In this document: positions 1 through 8,568 of the stretch, piece by piece
Numbering within the stretch: position 1 is the stretch's first letter
Layout: the number at the start of each line of letters is the position of its first letter
Source: JBGSMF01 sp964651475
Lineage (GTDB): Bacteria > Chloroflexota > Anaerolineae > Fen-1058
Length of the DNA: 41,232 nucleotides
Direction: 5' to 3'
NCBI GenBank assembly: GCA_964651475.1
Contig: CAZYXV010000032.1
Coordinates: forward strand, 1 to 41,232
The notes under the pieces: generated by a model
The model's input: only the letters and a program-made list of their open reading frames with translations
What the model was told of the DNA's origin: nothing
The model's database searches: none
Position numbers and translations under genes: made by a program

Positions 1-76
1 GAGATACGGTCGAAACCGATACTCCTGCCGCCTTGGCCACATCCCGAATGGTGATGGTCGTTTTGATGCGTCGCAT
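1..76 (-). CDS. LacI-family transcriptional regulator, N-terminal fragment
   Basis: Only the first 25 codons are in the window; the gene runs off the left edge. The start ATG is at 74-76. The peptide begins MRRIKTTITIRDVAKAAGVS and continues VSTVS, which is the classic LacI/GalR helix-turn-helix (T-I-R-D-V-A-K-A-A-G-V-S-x-S-T-V-S). Members of this family are dimeric repressors of sugar-catabolism or transport genes that respond to a small ligand, but the ligand domain is not visible, so no effector can be named. The gene has a strong promoter directly upstream (140-168) and a palindromic candidate operator between promoter and start (107-124), suggesting autoregulation. The start codon is the only in-frame ATG that gives the full helix-turn-helix. 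Confidence 0.85.
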   Translation of the reverse strand, partial: MRRIKTTITIRDVAKAAGVSVSTVS

Positions 77-106
77 TGGCCCTCTTTGAGCCGATTACTA
101 CCCGGC

Positions 107-124
107 AACGATTTCGGTATCATT
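107..124. promoter_or_regulatory. Candidate LacI-type auto-operator
   Basis: The 18-bp sequence AACGATTTCGGTATCATT is an imperfect palindrome (12 of 18 positions symmetric) centred on CG, as LacI-family operators usually are. It lies between the predicted -10 element and the start codon of the LacI-type gene, where a bound repressor would block early transcription. Function is inferred from symmetry and position only. Confidence 0.5.
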
Positions 125-139
125 TCCGGCATCATTTTC

Positions 140-168
140 ATAATATCATATACTAGTGGCTTTGTCAA
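140..168 (-). promoter_or_regulatory. Sigma-70-type promoter of the LacI-type gene
   Basis: On the minus strand a perfect TTGACA (-35, 163-168) is followed after exactly 17 bases by TATTAT (-10, 140-145). Transcription would begin near 132-134, upstream of the candidate operator and of the start at 76. This is one of the best consensus promoters in the window. Confidence 0.7.
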
Positions 169-191
169 GCCTTTTTTAAAAATCAGCCACT

Positions 192-986
192 CTACCCGCC
201 CTGAATCACCAACTTGCGCACACCGGCAGCCAACAAGCCGCGCCCCACTGCATACAACACCAGGAACCAAAGTAGCTGCCCCCACAGCGCGTGCGACAGA
301 TCTCCTTGCAGAACGCCCAGGTAAATTTGTACGGGCGTCTCGATCATTGCCGGGAAGGGCATATAGTACGCCGCCGCCTTGAGCCAGGGCGGGAAAAAAG
401 CCACCGGCACCAAAAAGCCGGAAAAGAAAATCGAGATCGTGTACATCAGGCGTCCCACCCCCAGTGCGTCAACCGTCCACAGCGCGGTGATGTTGATAAT
501 AAAACGCCAGGCATAGCTGGTCAGCATCGCCAACAGCAAGCTGGCAAAAAACGCCGCCGCCGCGCCCCAATTGGTTGGCCAGGTGAAGTGGAAAAACAGC
601 GCGTAAAGCGCCACAATGGGCAGGCTGCGCACGAGGATGTGGACGACGTTTGTGCCCAAATCTTGCGCCATCCAGAAAAAGTAAAAGTCGAATGGCTTGG
701 ATAGGTCTGACGCTACATCGCCCGATTTAATCGTGCGCATCAAATCCCACCATCCAAAGATGCGCACCGCGCCGATAAAAGCCTGCGTCAACGCCGTGTA
801 CGTGATTGCGCCAGCCAGGGTATAGCCGGCAATATCTTGCGCACCCCTGGCCTGATACAACGCTATCATCACGTAGGCGCGCAGCAGGCCAAAGAACAAA
901 TTGGTGAACAAGCCTGCCGCGTTTGCCTGGCGGTAGGCCATCTGGCGTTGAGCGGCCTTGCGAGCGATCTCGATGTACAGGCGCAT
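192..986 (-). CDS. ABC-2 type transporter permease (ABC2_membrane_6-like)
   Basis: A 264-residue integral membrane protein with about six hydrophobic segments, beginning MRLYIEIARKAAQRQMAYR. The arrangement (short cytoplasmic N-terminus, then helices with the conserved region around DLMRTIKSGDVASDLSKPFD and a late FFSGFLVPVAFFPPWL segment) matches the PF06182 / COG4587 family of ABC-2 export permeases. These usually work with a second permease and an ATPase in the inner membrane; the substrate is not known for the family in general. Neither partner is in the window on the right side; they could lie past the LacI-type gene or elsewhere. The gene starts 12 bases after the lysA stop and is probably cotranscribed with it. 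Family assignment is fairly firm, function is not. Confidence 0.8.
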   Translation of the reverse strand: MRLYIEIARKAAQRQMAYRQANAAGLFTNLFFGLLRAYVMIALYQARGAQDIAGYTLAGAITYTALTQAFIGAVRIFGWWDLMRTIKSGDVASDLSKPFDFYFFWMAQDLGTNVVHILVRSLPIVALYALFFHFTWPTNWGAAAAFFASLLLAMLTSYAWRFIINITALWTVDALGVGRLMYTISIFFSGFLVPVAFFPPWLKAAAYYMPFPAMIETPVQIYLGVLQGDLSHALWGQLLWFLVLYAVGRGLLAAGVRKLVIQGG

Positions 987-998
987 AACGGGAGCAGA

Positions 999-2243
999 CT
1001 AGAGTTCAGTCGCCAGCAAATCGTTCCACGTCTCGCGGCGGCGTACTTGCCGAAATGTGTCGCCCTCAATCAGTACTTCGGGCGCGCGCGGTTGGCTGTT
1101 GTAATTCGAGGCCATCGTCGCGCCATACGCGCCCACGTTCAACACCGCCAATATCTGGCCACGCTGCACCCGCGGCAAATGCCGGTCGCGCCCCAGGTAA
1201 TCGGACGATTCACAAATCGGCCCGGCCACATCGGTCAGCACCCTGGTGACCGCCTGGTCGGGCGGCGACTGCACCGGCAAGATAGCGTGATAGGCATCGT
1301 ATAGCGCCGGGCGGATGAGAGTGTTCATTCCGGCGTCTGCCACGGCGATGCGCCGCCCGGCGCTGTGCTTGACAAACTGCACCTGGGTCAGCAGCACGCC
1401 CGCGTCGGCTACGATGCGCCGGCCAGGCTCGATGCGCATGGCCAGGCCAGCCTCCTGAAGCAAAGGCGCCAACGCCGCCGCAAACTCGTCCAACGGCGCG
1501 GCAGACTCGTTTTCCACATACGCTACAGGGAACCCGCCGCCAATATCCAGTGCGTCGAGTGTCAGTCCTATCAGCCGCGCCATTTCAACCAGGTCAAGCA
1601 TCTTGTGCACGGCTTGAACAAACGGCTGGGGAGTGGGAACCTGCGAGCCGATGTGAAAATGCAGCCCCTCCACGCGCGCGTGTGTGTAACGGGCAGCCCG
1701 CTCAAATACCACCGGCACCTGGTTCAGATCAATTCCAAATTTACTACCGACGTGACCGGTGCTGATGTGGCGATGGGTGTGCGGATCCACACCGGGATTG
1801 ATGCGCAGCGCCACGCGCGCCGTTTGATGTCGCTGGCTGGCCAACTGCTCCAGCACCTCCAACTCTTGCTCCGATTCGACGTTGATCTCGCCCACGCCGC
1901 ACTCCAGGGCATAGATCAACTCGTGTTCGGTCTTGCCCGCCCCGGCAAACGCCACGCGCGCCGGATCGGCCCCGATGCGCATCACGCGATGCAACTCGCC
2001 GCCCGACACCACATCAAAGCCGCTGCCCAAATCGCGCAGCAGCCCAAGCACCGCCAGGTTGCTGTTGGCCTTGACGGCATAACAAATCAAGGGATCGAGT
2101 TTGGCAAACACTCGCGCAATGCGCTCATAGTTCGCCTTGATGCGCGCCCGGCTGTACACGTACACCGGCGTGCCGACCTGCGCGGCCACATCCGCCAGCG
2201 GAACCTGCTCACAATACAATTGTCCATCGCGATATTCAACCAT
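999..2243 (-). CDS. lysA: Diaminopimelate decarboxylase
   Basis: This 414-residue protein is a fold-type III PLP decarboxylase that converts meso-diaminopimelate to L-lysine and CO2, the last step of lysine synthesis, in the cytoplasm. The PLP lysine is K58 in CYAVKANSN. Other family marks are GSGFDVVSGGELHR, the phosphate/active-site region GLHFHIGSQ, IEPGRRIVADAG, the substrate-contacting GPICESSDYLG with its cysteine, and the C-terminal NVGAYGATMASNYNSQPRAPE. Length is normal for the family. It starts at an ATG 22 bases downstream of the GH13-like lipoprotein gene and is followed after 12 bases by the permease, so the three genes look like one operon. No other lysine-pathway genes are nearby. 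Confidence 0.93.
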   Translation of the reverse strand: MVEYRDGQLYCEQVPLADVAAQVGTPVYVYSRARIKANYERIARVFAKLDPLICYAVKANSNLAVLGLLRDLGSGFDVVSGGELHRVMRIGADPARVAFAGAGKTEHELIYALECGVGEINVESEQELEVLEQLASQRHQTARVALRINPGVDPHTHRHISTGHVGSKFGIDLNQVPVVFERAARYTHARVEGLHFHIGSQVPTPQPFVQAVHKMLDLVEMARLIGLTLDALDIGGGFPVAYVENESAAPLDEFAAALAPLLQEAGLAMRIEPGRRIVADAGVLLTQVQFVKHSAGRRIAVADAGMNTLIRPALYDAYHAILPVQSPPDQAVTRVLTDVAGPICESSDYLGRDRHLPRVQRGQILAVLNVGAYGATMASNYNSQPRAPEVLIEGDTFRQVRRRETWNDLLATEL

Positions 2244-2265
2244 GGTATCTCCTGTTCTTCACAGC

Positions 2266-3882
2266 TCAGGGTTTGCCCCAATGCATGATGCGCGTGCCGC
2301 CAGCCTCAATAGTTGACGTATAGCGGCCATTCGAGGGAATGTTAATCACCCCGCCGCGCAGGATATCTTTGCCCGCGCCCCGCGCGGGGCGTGGAAGCGC
2401 CGTAAAATCAATCAGCAAGGACTGGGTCTCGTTGGCAAAATTGAACAGCAATAAATACAAATCGTTTTCATCCCAGCGCCAATACGCCAGACATCCGTTG
2501 CATTGGCTCGCTTCGACAGCCTGAAAGCCCCCCACCGTCAGCGCCGGATGCTCGCGCCGCATGACGATCATCGTCCGATAAGCTTCTAACAACGAGTCGG
2601 GCTGGCCAGTTTGCTCTTCGACCGAGACGCCATCGTCGGCGCGATTGTTTCGGTTTTTGGGTTTGAACCAGATCGCCATGCCCGGCCCCGTTTCGGCGGT
2701 GTGCCAGTCCATAGGTTCTTGCCGATATTTGCCGGCGTCGGTCCCGGCGCCCAGGCTGCCCTTCATGCCGATTTCTTCGCCGTAATAAATCAGCGGCGTG
2801 CCCGGCAAAGTCAACAAGAGCGCCGCCGCTTGTTTAGCACGCACCAGGTCGCCCTTGACCTTGCTGGCGATGCGGTTCGTGCGGTCGTCGCTGGCAAAGC
2901 GCACAATTTGATACGACGGTGGAAAGAGTTGCGCCTGGCGGCTGAGTTGCCCGATCACAGCGGCAGGTACCCCCTGCCCATTCAAAACACCGTCCCCCAC
3001 CTTGTCTGGATTGCCCGCCAGAACAGAATACAGCGGAAAATCGAGCAGGGCGTCAAACTGATTTTCGTAATAGGCCGCCAGCCGGTCGGGCTCTTTTTCC
3101 GATGCTGATCCCACAAGCACAAAATCTGGATAGGCGGCCTTGACCTCGGTGCGCAGGGCCGCCCAAAACTCGTGCGAGGCATACGGCGCGTCGTCAAAGA
3201 AACCATCTATACCGTCGGTCAAATCGCCGTCGTTATCCAGGTCCATCCAATAACGCGCCATTTCCAGGATATAGCGCTGCACCACGGGATTGTCCATATT
3301 CAACACGGGGCTGCCGCTATCTGTGCTGGCATACTTGTAGGCGCTGTGTGCAGCGTTTTCCCACACGTACCAATCGCTGTAGAACGAATCCGGCTTGCGA
3401 TAAGCGTCCAGGAAAAAGGGGTGCTTGTTCGAGGTGCGGCCGGCCACCAGGCTCAAGATCACGCGCATCTGGCGGGTGTGCGCTTCATTGACCAGCGCGA
3501 CCAGATCTTCTTGCGTGCCCAGGTCCGACGCGATGCTAAAGTGGTCGGTGACATCGTAGCCGTGATAACTGGTGGCGCTGAACACGGGCGTGAGCCACAG
3601 CGCCGTCACGCCCAGGCCGCGCAAGTAATCCAGCTGTTGCGTGACACCGGCCAGGTCTCCCACGCCGTCGCCATTGCTGTCGTAAAAGCTGCGCGGGGCA
3701 ATCTGATACAGCACGACCTCGCGGAACCACAGGGGCGTATCGGCGGGCAGCGGTGTGGCCGTTGGGAGAGTAAGGACGGGCGTCAGCGTGGAGGGCGGGC
3801 GGCGCGTGGGGGTGGACTTTGCGCCGCAGGCAGAAAGCGCTGCGCCAATGAAAATCAAGATTACGAACCTGCGCCAAAACAT
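2266..3882 (-). CDS. GH13-fold lipoprotein with degenerate catalytic site
   Basis: A 538-residue protein. The start at 3882 is chosen because AGGAGG lies 7 bases upstream and it gives a clean lipoprotein signal MFWRRFVILIFIGAALSACG with lipobox L-S-A-C (Cys19). A Thr/Pro-rich linker (about 20-50) leads to an alpha-amylase-family barrel (about 52-450): VLYQIAPRSFYDSNGDGVGD, LWLTPVFSATSYHGYDV and LPGTPLIYYGEEIGMKG are typical. However, the catalytic regions are altered. Region I has S144 and G148-R149 where Asp and Asn-His are expected. Region II keeps the nucleophile position D231 but has F229 for Arg. Region III has S259 in place of the general-acid Glu. Region IV reads S-D-D-R-T-N-R where S-N-H-D-T-N-R is usual. 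It is therefore probably a surface alpha-glucan-binding or scaffold protein and not an active amylase. It is the first gene of the lysA operon. Confidence 0.88.
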   Translation of the reverse strand: MFWRRFVILIFIGAALSACGAKSTPTRRPPSTLTPVLTLPTATPLPADTPLWFREVVLYQIAPRSFYDSNGDGVGDLAGVTQQLDYLRGLGVTALWLTPVFSATSYHGYDVTDHFSIASDLGTQEDLVALVNEAHTRQMRVILSLVAGRTSNKHPFFLDAYRKPDSFYSDWYVWENAAHSAYKYASTDSGSPVLNMDNPVVQRYILEMARYWMDLDNDGDLTDGIDGFFDDAPYASHEFWAALRTEVKAAYPDFVLVGSASEKEPDRLAAYYENQFDALLDFPLYSVLAGNPDKVGDGVLNGQGVPAAVIGQLSRQAQLFPPSYQIVRFASDDRTNRIASKVKGDLVRAKQAAALLLTLPGTPLIYYGEEIGMKGSLGAGTDAGKYRQEPMDWHTAETGPGMAIWFKPKNRNNRADDGVSVEEQTGQPDSLLEAYRTMIVMRREHPALTVGGFQAVEASQCNGCLAYWRWDENDLYLLLFNFANETQSLLIDFTALPRPARGAGKDILRGGVINIPSNGRYTSTIEAGGTRIMHWGKP

Positions 3883-3925
3883 AACCATACCTCCTGGAAT
3901 ACTGGGAGATTTTACCACTTGATTT

Positions 3926-3954
3926 ATAATAGCATAAAGTGGCCGGCTGTCCAA
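3926..3954 (-). promoter_or_regulatory. Promoter for the GH13-like / lysA operon
   Basis: On the minus strand TTGGAC (3949-3954) is followed after 17 bases by TATTAT (3926-3931), each five of six to consensus. It lies 44 bases upstream of the chosen start at 3882 and back-to-back with a plus-strand promoter. Confidence 0.6.
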
Positions 3955-3958
3955 ATGG

Positions 3959-3987
3959 TGGTCACAGATTGCCTCTCGTGATATACT
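3959..3987 (+). promoter_or_regulatory. Promoter for the OB-fold / TctA gene pair
   Basis: TGGTCA (3959-3964), a 17-base spacer and TATACT (3982-3987) precede the plus-strand gene starting at 4015. The -35 is four of six and the -10 five of six to consensus. The ribosome binding site GGAGG follows, 6 bases before the ATG. Confidence 0.5.
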
Positions 3988-4014
3988 AGAAAAAATACGC
4001 TCTGGAGGTTTGGA

Positions 4015-6117
4015 ATGCAGTCCAGTTCGCTTTGCCCCAGTTGCGGCCGGCATACCGGCCCGCACGAAGCTTGCCCCTACTGCGGCGCGCGGCTCCAACC
4101 CCGCATCAGTATGCGCGTGTTTCGCTACGGCTCGCTCGCTGTGGCTTGCATCGGCCTGGCGGTGATGTGGTTCTTTTCGCTTCGCTCGCCGATTCCCACA
4201 CTCAAAATTGGCCAGGCGCAAGCTACGATGAATTTCGCCTACGTGCGCATATCGGGACGGGTGGCGCGTCCATCCAGCTACGACGCGGAAGGCGGCTACC
4301 TGGGGTTTTGGATCCAAGACGATACAGGCGAGATGATGGTGTCGTCGTATCGCAGCACGACCCAGGCTCTGCTGGCCGCCGGCAAGCTGCCGGATGTGGG
4401 CGACCAGGTAACACTAGAAGGCACGCTGCGCATCCGCGACGAGATGCCGTCGCTCACGCTGGCCTCCGCAGAGACGGTCCACATCACCCACCCCCAGGCA
4501 TCCCCGTATCAGATTGGCGACATCACCGCTTACGACGCATTGACGGCGGTGACGGTACGCGGGCAAGTGCGCGCGATTAAAACGCCCTACGAGGGCCTGA
4601 CGCTGCTCACGCTGCGCGACGAAACAGGCGCGATTGACGTGGCGGTGAGCGAGACGGCCAGCGGGGTATCGGGAACCGGGGCGGCAGGGAACGTTCAGCC
4701 AGGCGATTCGGTAGAGGTGAGCGGCGCAGTGACGCTGTATAAAGATACGCCTCAAATCGCACTCACCTCCTCGGGCAAGCTGATCAAGCTGGACGAAAAA
4801 ATCGAGATCGCGCCACTTGCGCGCGTGGCCGATTTGAGCGCCGAGCAAGTGGGGAGATTCGCGCGCGTCGAGGGCGAGGTGGTACAACTCAAACCGTTTA
4901 GCGCCGGGGTCAAATTAGAGGTGGACGATGGCACAGGTCGGGTGACCTTATTATTGTGGAGCGACGTGTACACAGTGTTGCCCGAAAAGGAAAAGATTGT
5001 CGAGGGTGCTATCGTGAGCGCGCAGGGCGAAATCAGCCAGTATCGCGGCGAGATGGAATTGGTGACCGAGTCGCCTTCAGACGTGGCGTTGCTGGCCAAG
5101 AGCACGGCCGGCCAGGCGGCGCAAAAATCCATCGGGCAAATCACAACTGCCGACCAGGGGCAGACCGTCGCAGTGAGCGGCGTGATCCTGGAAAGCAAGC
5201 GCCTGTCTACGGGCACGCGCTTTGTCGTCGCCGACGAAACGGGCCAGATCATCTTGTTGATGTGGGACGACGTGCTCTCCCAGACGCCCGACCGCGATAA
5301 CCTGGCCGTGGGCGCGCAGGTGGCGGCGCAGGGCAAGGTGGACGTGTACAAAGATGAGCTGGAACTTGTGCCGCGCCAGGGCACGGATGTGATAGTAACG
5401 AGCCGGGCGGCGCTGATGCCCACCCCCACCTTCCCGCCTTTACCTCAAGCTACTGCAACACCTCAAGCCACGCCTACCGCAGCCGCTCCCACCGCCACGC
5501 CCCCGCCCACTGCGCTACCGCTTCCGGCGGCAGTTAACATCAACACCATCACGCGCGACGCACTTGGGCAGTCCGTCACGATCAAGGGGCAGGTGGTAGA
5601 TGTAACCAGTTCGTCGGCGGGGTACACATTCTGGCTGAACGATGGCACGGGCAGGATTGACCTGTTTACCACGTCGGGCGTGTACGGCCACATCGCGGGG
5701 CGCTCTGGCCTGCGCCTGGGCGCCCAGGTTCTGGCCACGGGCGAAGTCAAAGAGTACAAGGGCGCGCTCGAAGTCGCGCCTTCCCTGGGCGAAAATGTGA
5801 TTGTGCTGGCGGCAGGCGGGGGGCCGGCTGCGCTCAGAACGATTGCTTCGTTGAGTGAAGGAGATAAGGATCAATTCGTGACGGTGCAGGGCAGCATCCT
5901 GTCCAAAGAAACGCTCAGCGGCGGCGTCAGGTTGCGCCTGCACGACGACAGCGGCGACATTGACGTCATCCTCTGGGATAACGTGATGGCTTACGCGCCC
6001 GGCTCTGACAAGTTGATTGAAGGCGCTGCGCTCGTCGTCACCGGCAAAGTGGGGTCGTATCGAGGCGCGCTTCAAATCGTGCCCCAGCTTGGGTACGACG
6101 TCAGGATTTCTAATTAA
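4015..6117 (+). CDS. Membrane-anchored zinc-ribbon protein with six tandem OB-fold repeats
   Basis: A 700-residue protein. The N-terminus is a zinc ribbon (CPSC at 7-10, CPYC at 20-23), followed by one membrane helix (about 37-54). The remainder, predicted outside the membrane, consists of six repeated units of about 90 residues (about 65-155, 165-260, 265-355, 370-460, 505-600, 605-700). Each repeat has the pattern V-x-V-x-G-x-V, then DDGTGRIxLxLW or similar, then G-x-V-x-Y-K/R-x-x-L-E-x-V-P, which is the nucleic-acid-binding OB-fold (tRNA_anti-like) pattern. A Pro/Thr/Ala linker (about 465-495) separates repeats four and five. The ligand is unknown; by family it could be nucleic acid or oligosaccharide. 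The gene has a good ribosome binding site and ends one base before the next ATG, so the two products are probably made together. Confidence 0.88.
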   Translation: MQSSSLCPSCGRHTGPHEACPYCGARLQPRISMRVFRYGSLAVACIGLAVMWFFSLRSPIPTLKIGQAQATMNFAYVRISGRVARPSSYDAEGGYLGFWIQDDTGEMMVSSYRSTTQALLAAGKLPDVGDQVTLEGTLRIRDEMPSLTLASAETVHITHPQASPYQIGDITAYDALTAVTVRGQVRAIKTPYEGLTLLTLRDETGAIDVAVSETASGVSGTGAAGNVQPGDSVEVSGAVTLYKDTPQIALTSSGKLIKLDEKIEIAPLARVADLSAEQVGRFARVEGEVVQLKPFSAGVKLEVDDGTGRVTLLLWSDVYTVLPEKEKIVEGAIVSAQGEISQYRGEMELVTESPSDVALLAKSTAGQAAQKSIGQITTADQGQTVAVSGVILESKRLSTGTRFVVADETGQIILLMWDDVLSQTPDRDNLAVGAQVAAQGKVDVYKDELELVPRQGTDVIVTSRAALMPTPTFPPLPQATATPQATPTAAAPTATPPPTALPLPAAVNINTITRDALGQSVTIKGQVVDVTSSSAGYTFWLNDGTGRIDLFTTSGVYGHIAGRSGLRLGAQVLATGEVKEYKGALEVAPSLGENVIVLAAGGGPAALRTIASLSEGDKDQFVTVQGSILSKETLSGGVRLRLHDDSGDIDVILWDNVMAYAPGSDKLIEGAALVVTGKVGSYRGALQIVPQLGYDVRISN

Positions 6118-6118
6118 T

Positions 6119-7438
6119 ATGAACACATTTCTTTTGCTTGTGTATGCCGTGGCAGGCGCTGTGATTGCCTCACTGCTAGCCTGTATCCCGGCGCTGCACA
6201 TTTACAACGTGGCAGGCTTGTTGATTCTGACCGGGGGTAGACTATCGGGCTTGATGAGCGGCGAGCAGACGGCCATGTTTTTCTTGGGGCTGATCACCGG
6301 TTATTCGATTCTCAACACCATCCCTTCGATTTTTCTCTCGTCGCCCGATGACAGCATGATTTTTGTCGTGCTGCCCGGTCAAAAGTACCTGATGCAGGGG
6401 CGCGGCTACGAGGCTGCCATACTCACCGGTGTAGGCAGCCTGGCGGCGATTGCGCTAATGGCAGCGGGCAGTCCATTGGCAGGGCCGATCTTTTCGTCGC
6501 TGCGCAGCATCCTGTCGCCGCACCTGGGCTGGATACTGGCGGCTGTCATTATATTTATGCTGATGAGCGAATGGCCCAAATCCTCCGACCGCAAGCCAAC
6601 GCCACTGGGCCGTCTGGCCGAAGCGTGGACTGGTTTGGGCGCGGGCTTGCTGACCTTTTTGCTTTCTGGCTTGCTTGGTTTTGCCCTGATGTACCGCAGC
6701 CTGGTGCCTACCGAAATTGCTTTCCAGAACTTGCTGCCAGCGTTTGTGGGACTGTTCGCCATTCCGTGGGTGCTGCTGAACATTGTAGGGCAGGTGCGAA
6801 TTCCCAAGCAGCACATTGCCCAATCCATAGATATTACGCTGGCGCTCGTGGCGCGCGGCACATTCGCGGGAGCGTTAGGCGGCGGCTTTGCGGCGTTCTT
6901 TCCCGTAGTTACCGGCGGCATTGGCGGCTTTTTGGCCGGGCACGCCACTGCTCAACGCGATGACCGATTGTTCATCGTGTCACAGGGAGCCAGTAAGGTT
7001 GTGTATTACGTTGGGGGGTTTTTGCTCTTTTTCATTCCAGGTCTTGGCATGACGCGCGGCGGCATGGCGTGGATGCTCAGCACGTTGTACACGCCCAACA
7101 CCCCTCGCGTGTACCTGACAGCGGTCGCCGCGATAGCCGTTGCGGGCGCGGCGGCGTTCTTGTTGCTCTTTCCACTCACGCGATTGACCATCAAGTTAAT
7201 CGAGAAAGTAAATTATCAAATCATCTCGGCAATCACGCTCGTGATATTGCTCGTACTGGTCGCCGCGCTCACCGGCTGGGGTGGGCTGCTGGTCGCGCTC
7301 GTAGCAACCGGCATCGGGTTGATTCCCGTGGTGTGGGGCAGCCGGCGCATGAACTGCATGGGGGTGCTACTGCTACCTATCGTCCTGAACATGGCGGGCG
7401 TTGGCCCCACAGTGGCGCACTGGCTAGGATTGATCTGA
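6119..7438 (+). CDS. TctA-like (DUF112) membrane permease
   Basis: A 439-residue, very hydrophobic protein with about 11-12 membrane segments. Glycine-rich loops such as GLLILTGGRLSGLMSGEQTA, FLSSPDDSMIFVVLPGQKYL and GALGGGFAAFFPVVTGGIGG fall at equivalent positions in two halves, as in the PF01970 TctA family and especially its archaeal-type, stand-alone branch (COG1784). TctA proteins are the large permease subunit of tripartite tricarboxylate transporters; here no TctB or TctC gene is adjacent, so the substrate and mechanism are open. The ATG at 6119 is one base after the stop of the OB-fold gene, implying translational coupling. A longer upstream start is possible in the same frame but would lie inside the preceding gene. 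Confidence 0.85.
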   Translation: MNTFLLLVYAVAGAVIASLLACIPALHIYNVAGLLILTGGRLSGLMSGEQTAMFFLGLITGYSILNTIPSIFLSSPDDSMIFVVLPGQKYLMQGRGYEAAILTGVGSLAAIALMAAGSPLAGPIFSSLRSILSPHLGWILAAVIIFMLMSEWPKSSDRKPTPLGRLAEAWTGLGAGLLTFLLSGLLGFALMYRSLVPTEIAFQNLLPAFVGLFAIPWVLLNIVGQVRIPKQHIAQSIDITLALVARGTFAGALGGGFAAFFPVVTGGIGGFLAGHATAQRDDRLFIVSQGASKVVYYVGGFLLFFIPGLGMTRGGMAWMLSTLYTPNTPRVYLTAVAAIAVAGAAAFLLLFPLTRLTIKLIEKVNYQIISAITLVILLVLVAALTGWGGLLVALVATGIGLIPVVWGSRRMNCMGVLLLPIVLNMAGVGPTVAHWLGLI

Positions 7439-7526
7439 TCTCGAATCGCTTGACCACAATTTGCATTCAGTGGCGCGTTGCTGGTATTGGATGACTGTGC
7501 CCCCAGAAAGTGCTCGTGCCAGCGCC

Positions 7527-8555
7527 TCACGACCGTGGATCATTTTCCTGAACTGCGGGCGAAGGTGGGGAGATGCTTTGCCACAACACCTCCTCGCCGC
7601 GCTGTATCGAATTGACGCGGCCCTCAACCTCCAACATTTCGAGGTGTCCCACTACTTCGGAAATCGCCAGAAAAAAGTTGAGCGGGTCGAGTTTTGGAAA
7701 CAGTATGCATGCGAGCTGAAAAGCCGTCTTGCTGCCGCCAGTGACGAGTTCCATAATACGCTCGGCGCGGCGGGTGTGAAACTCGATGCGCTGGCGCACC
7801 AGGGCGCGCACATCTTCGATAGGGTCCCCGTGGCCAGGCCACGCTATGCCAATATCCATCGCCGCCACTCGCTGCAATTGAGTTATGTATTCCACCAACG
7901 ATTTTTGCCGCCCGGCTGCACCAGGTGGTGGCGGCTCGACAACGGCGTTGGAGCTAATGTCGCGCAGCAGGTGATCATTGGAGAGCAGCACGCGGCGGAT
8001 CGGCTCGTAAAAGCACACCACCCCCGACGAGTGCCCTGGCGTGTGGAGCACTTGCCAGGCGCATCCGGCAAATGTCACGGTATCGCCTTCGTTCAACTCG
8101 CCGTCCACACGAACCGCCCTGGCATAGTCCCCCACAGTGCGGCGCATGCGATTGGCCTCTTGAACGATTGCCCCTGGCACGCCTGCCTCGCGCAAGATGC
8201 CGGCGTAAAACGCCAGGCGCAGTTCGCGCTCCACCGCATAATCTTCGAGCACAGGCCGGCTGAAGGGATGCGTCAACACGCGCGCGCCCGAGCTATCCAC
8301 CAGCGAGGCAGCCAGTCCATAATGGTCAGCGTGGGCGTGGGTGATCAAGATGCGGCGAACGTCGCGAATCGAATGTCCCAACCGCGCCAGCCCGGCGTCG
8401 AGCGCCGCGCGCGCCTGGGGCGTGCGCGGGCCGCAATCTATCAGGGTCAGGCCATCCGCGTCGCGCGCGATGTACACATTGACCGGCCCAACCGGGAACG
8501 GCGTCGGGATCGTCCATTGATACAAATCAGCAAAAACCTCAACCGGATCGGACAA
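7527..8555 (-). CDS. Metallo-beta-lactamase-fold hydrolase
   Basis: A 342-residue cytoplasmic protein. It has the zinc-binding HAHADH motif (73-78), preceded by TLIDCGPRTP, and later HTPGHSSGVVCFYEP and WPGHGDPIEDVRALV, all landmarks of the metallo-beta-lactamase superfamily. The C-terminal part (about 250-330) carries a winged-helix-like segment (RIMELVTGGSKTAFQLACILF, HLEMLEVEGRV), the architecture of LACTB2/BLACT_WH hydrolases, which act on thioesters or nucleic acids. The exact substrate cannot be told. It converges on the TctA gene and is divergent from the zinc-ribbon/HEAT gene. Confidence 0.88.
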   Translation of the reverse strand: MSDPVEVFADLYQWTIPTPFPVGPVNVYIARDADGLTLIDCGPRTPQARAALDAGLARLGHSIRDVRRILITHAHADHYGLAASLVDSSGARVLTHPFSRPVLEDYAVERELRLAFYAGILREAGVPGAIVQEANRMRRTVGDYARAVRVDGELNEGDTVTFAGCAWQVLHTPGHSSGVVCFYEPIRRVLLSNDHLLRDISSNAVVEPPPPGAAGRQKSLVEYITQLQRVAAMDIGIAWPGHGDPIEDVRALVRQRIEFHTRRAERIMELVTGGSKTAFQLACILFPKLDPLNFFLAISEVVGHLEMLEVEGRVNSIQRGEEVLWQSISPPSPAVQENDPRS

Positions 8556-8568
8556 AGCAACCCTCCAT

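Noticed and set aside
158..176. A hairpin GGCTT / AAGCC followed by a T-run, like an intrinsic terminator on the plus strand
   Set aside because: The stem is only 5 bp, no plus-strand gene precedes it, and it overlaps the -35 element of the LacI-type promoter.
3883..4317. A longer start for the GH13-like lipoprotein
   Set aside because: The extension runs antisense into the OB-fold gene, and only the start at 3882 has a ribosome binding site and places the lipobox correctly.
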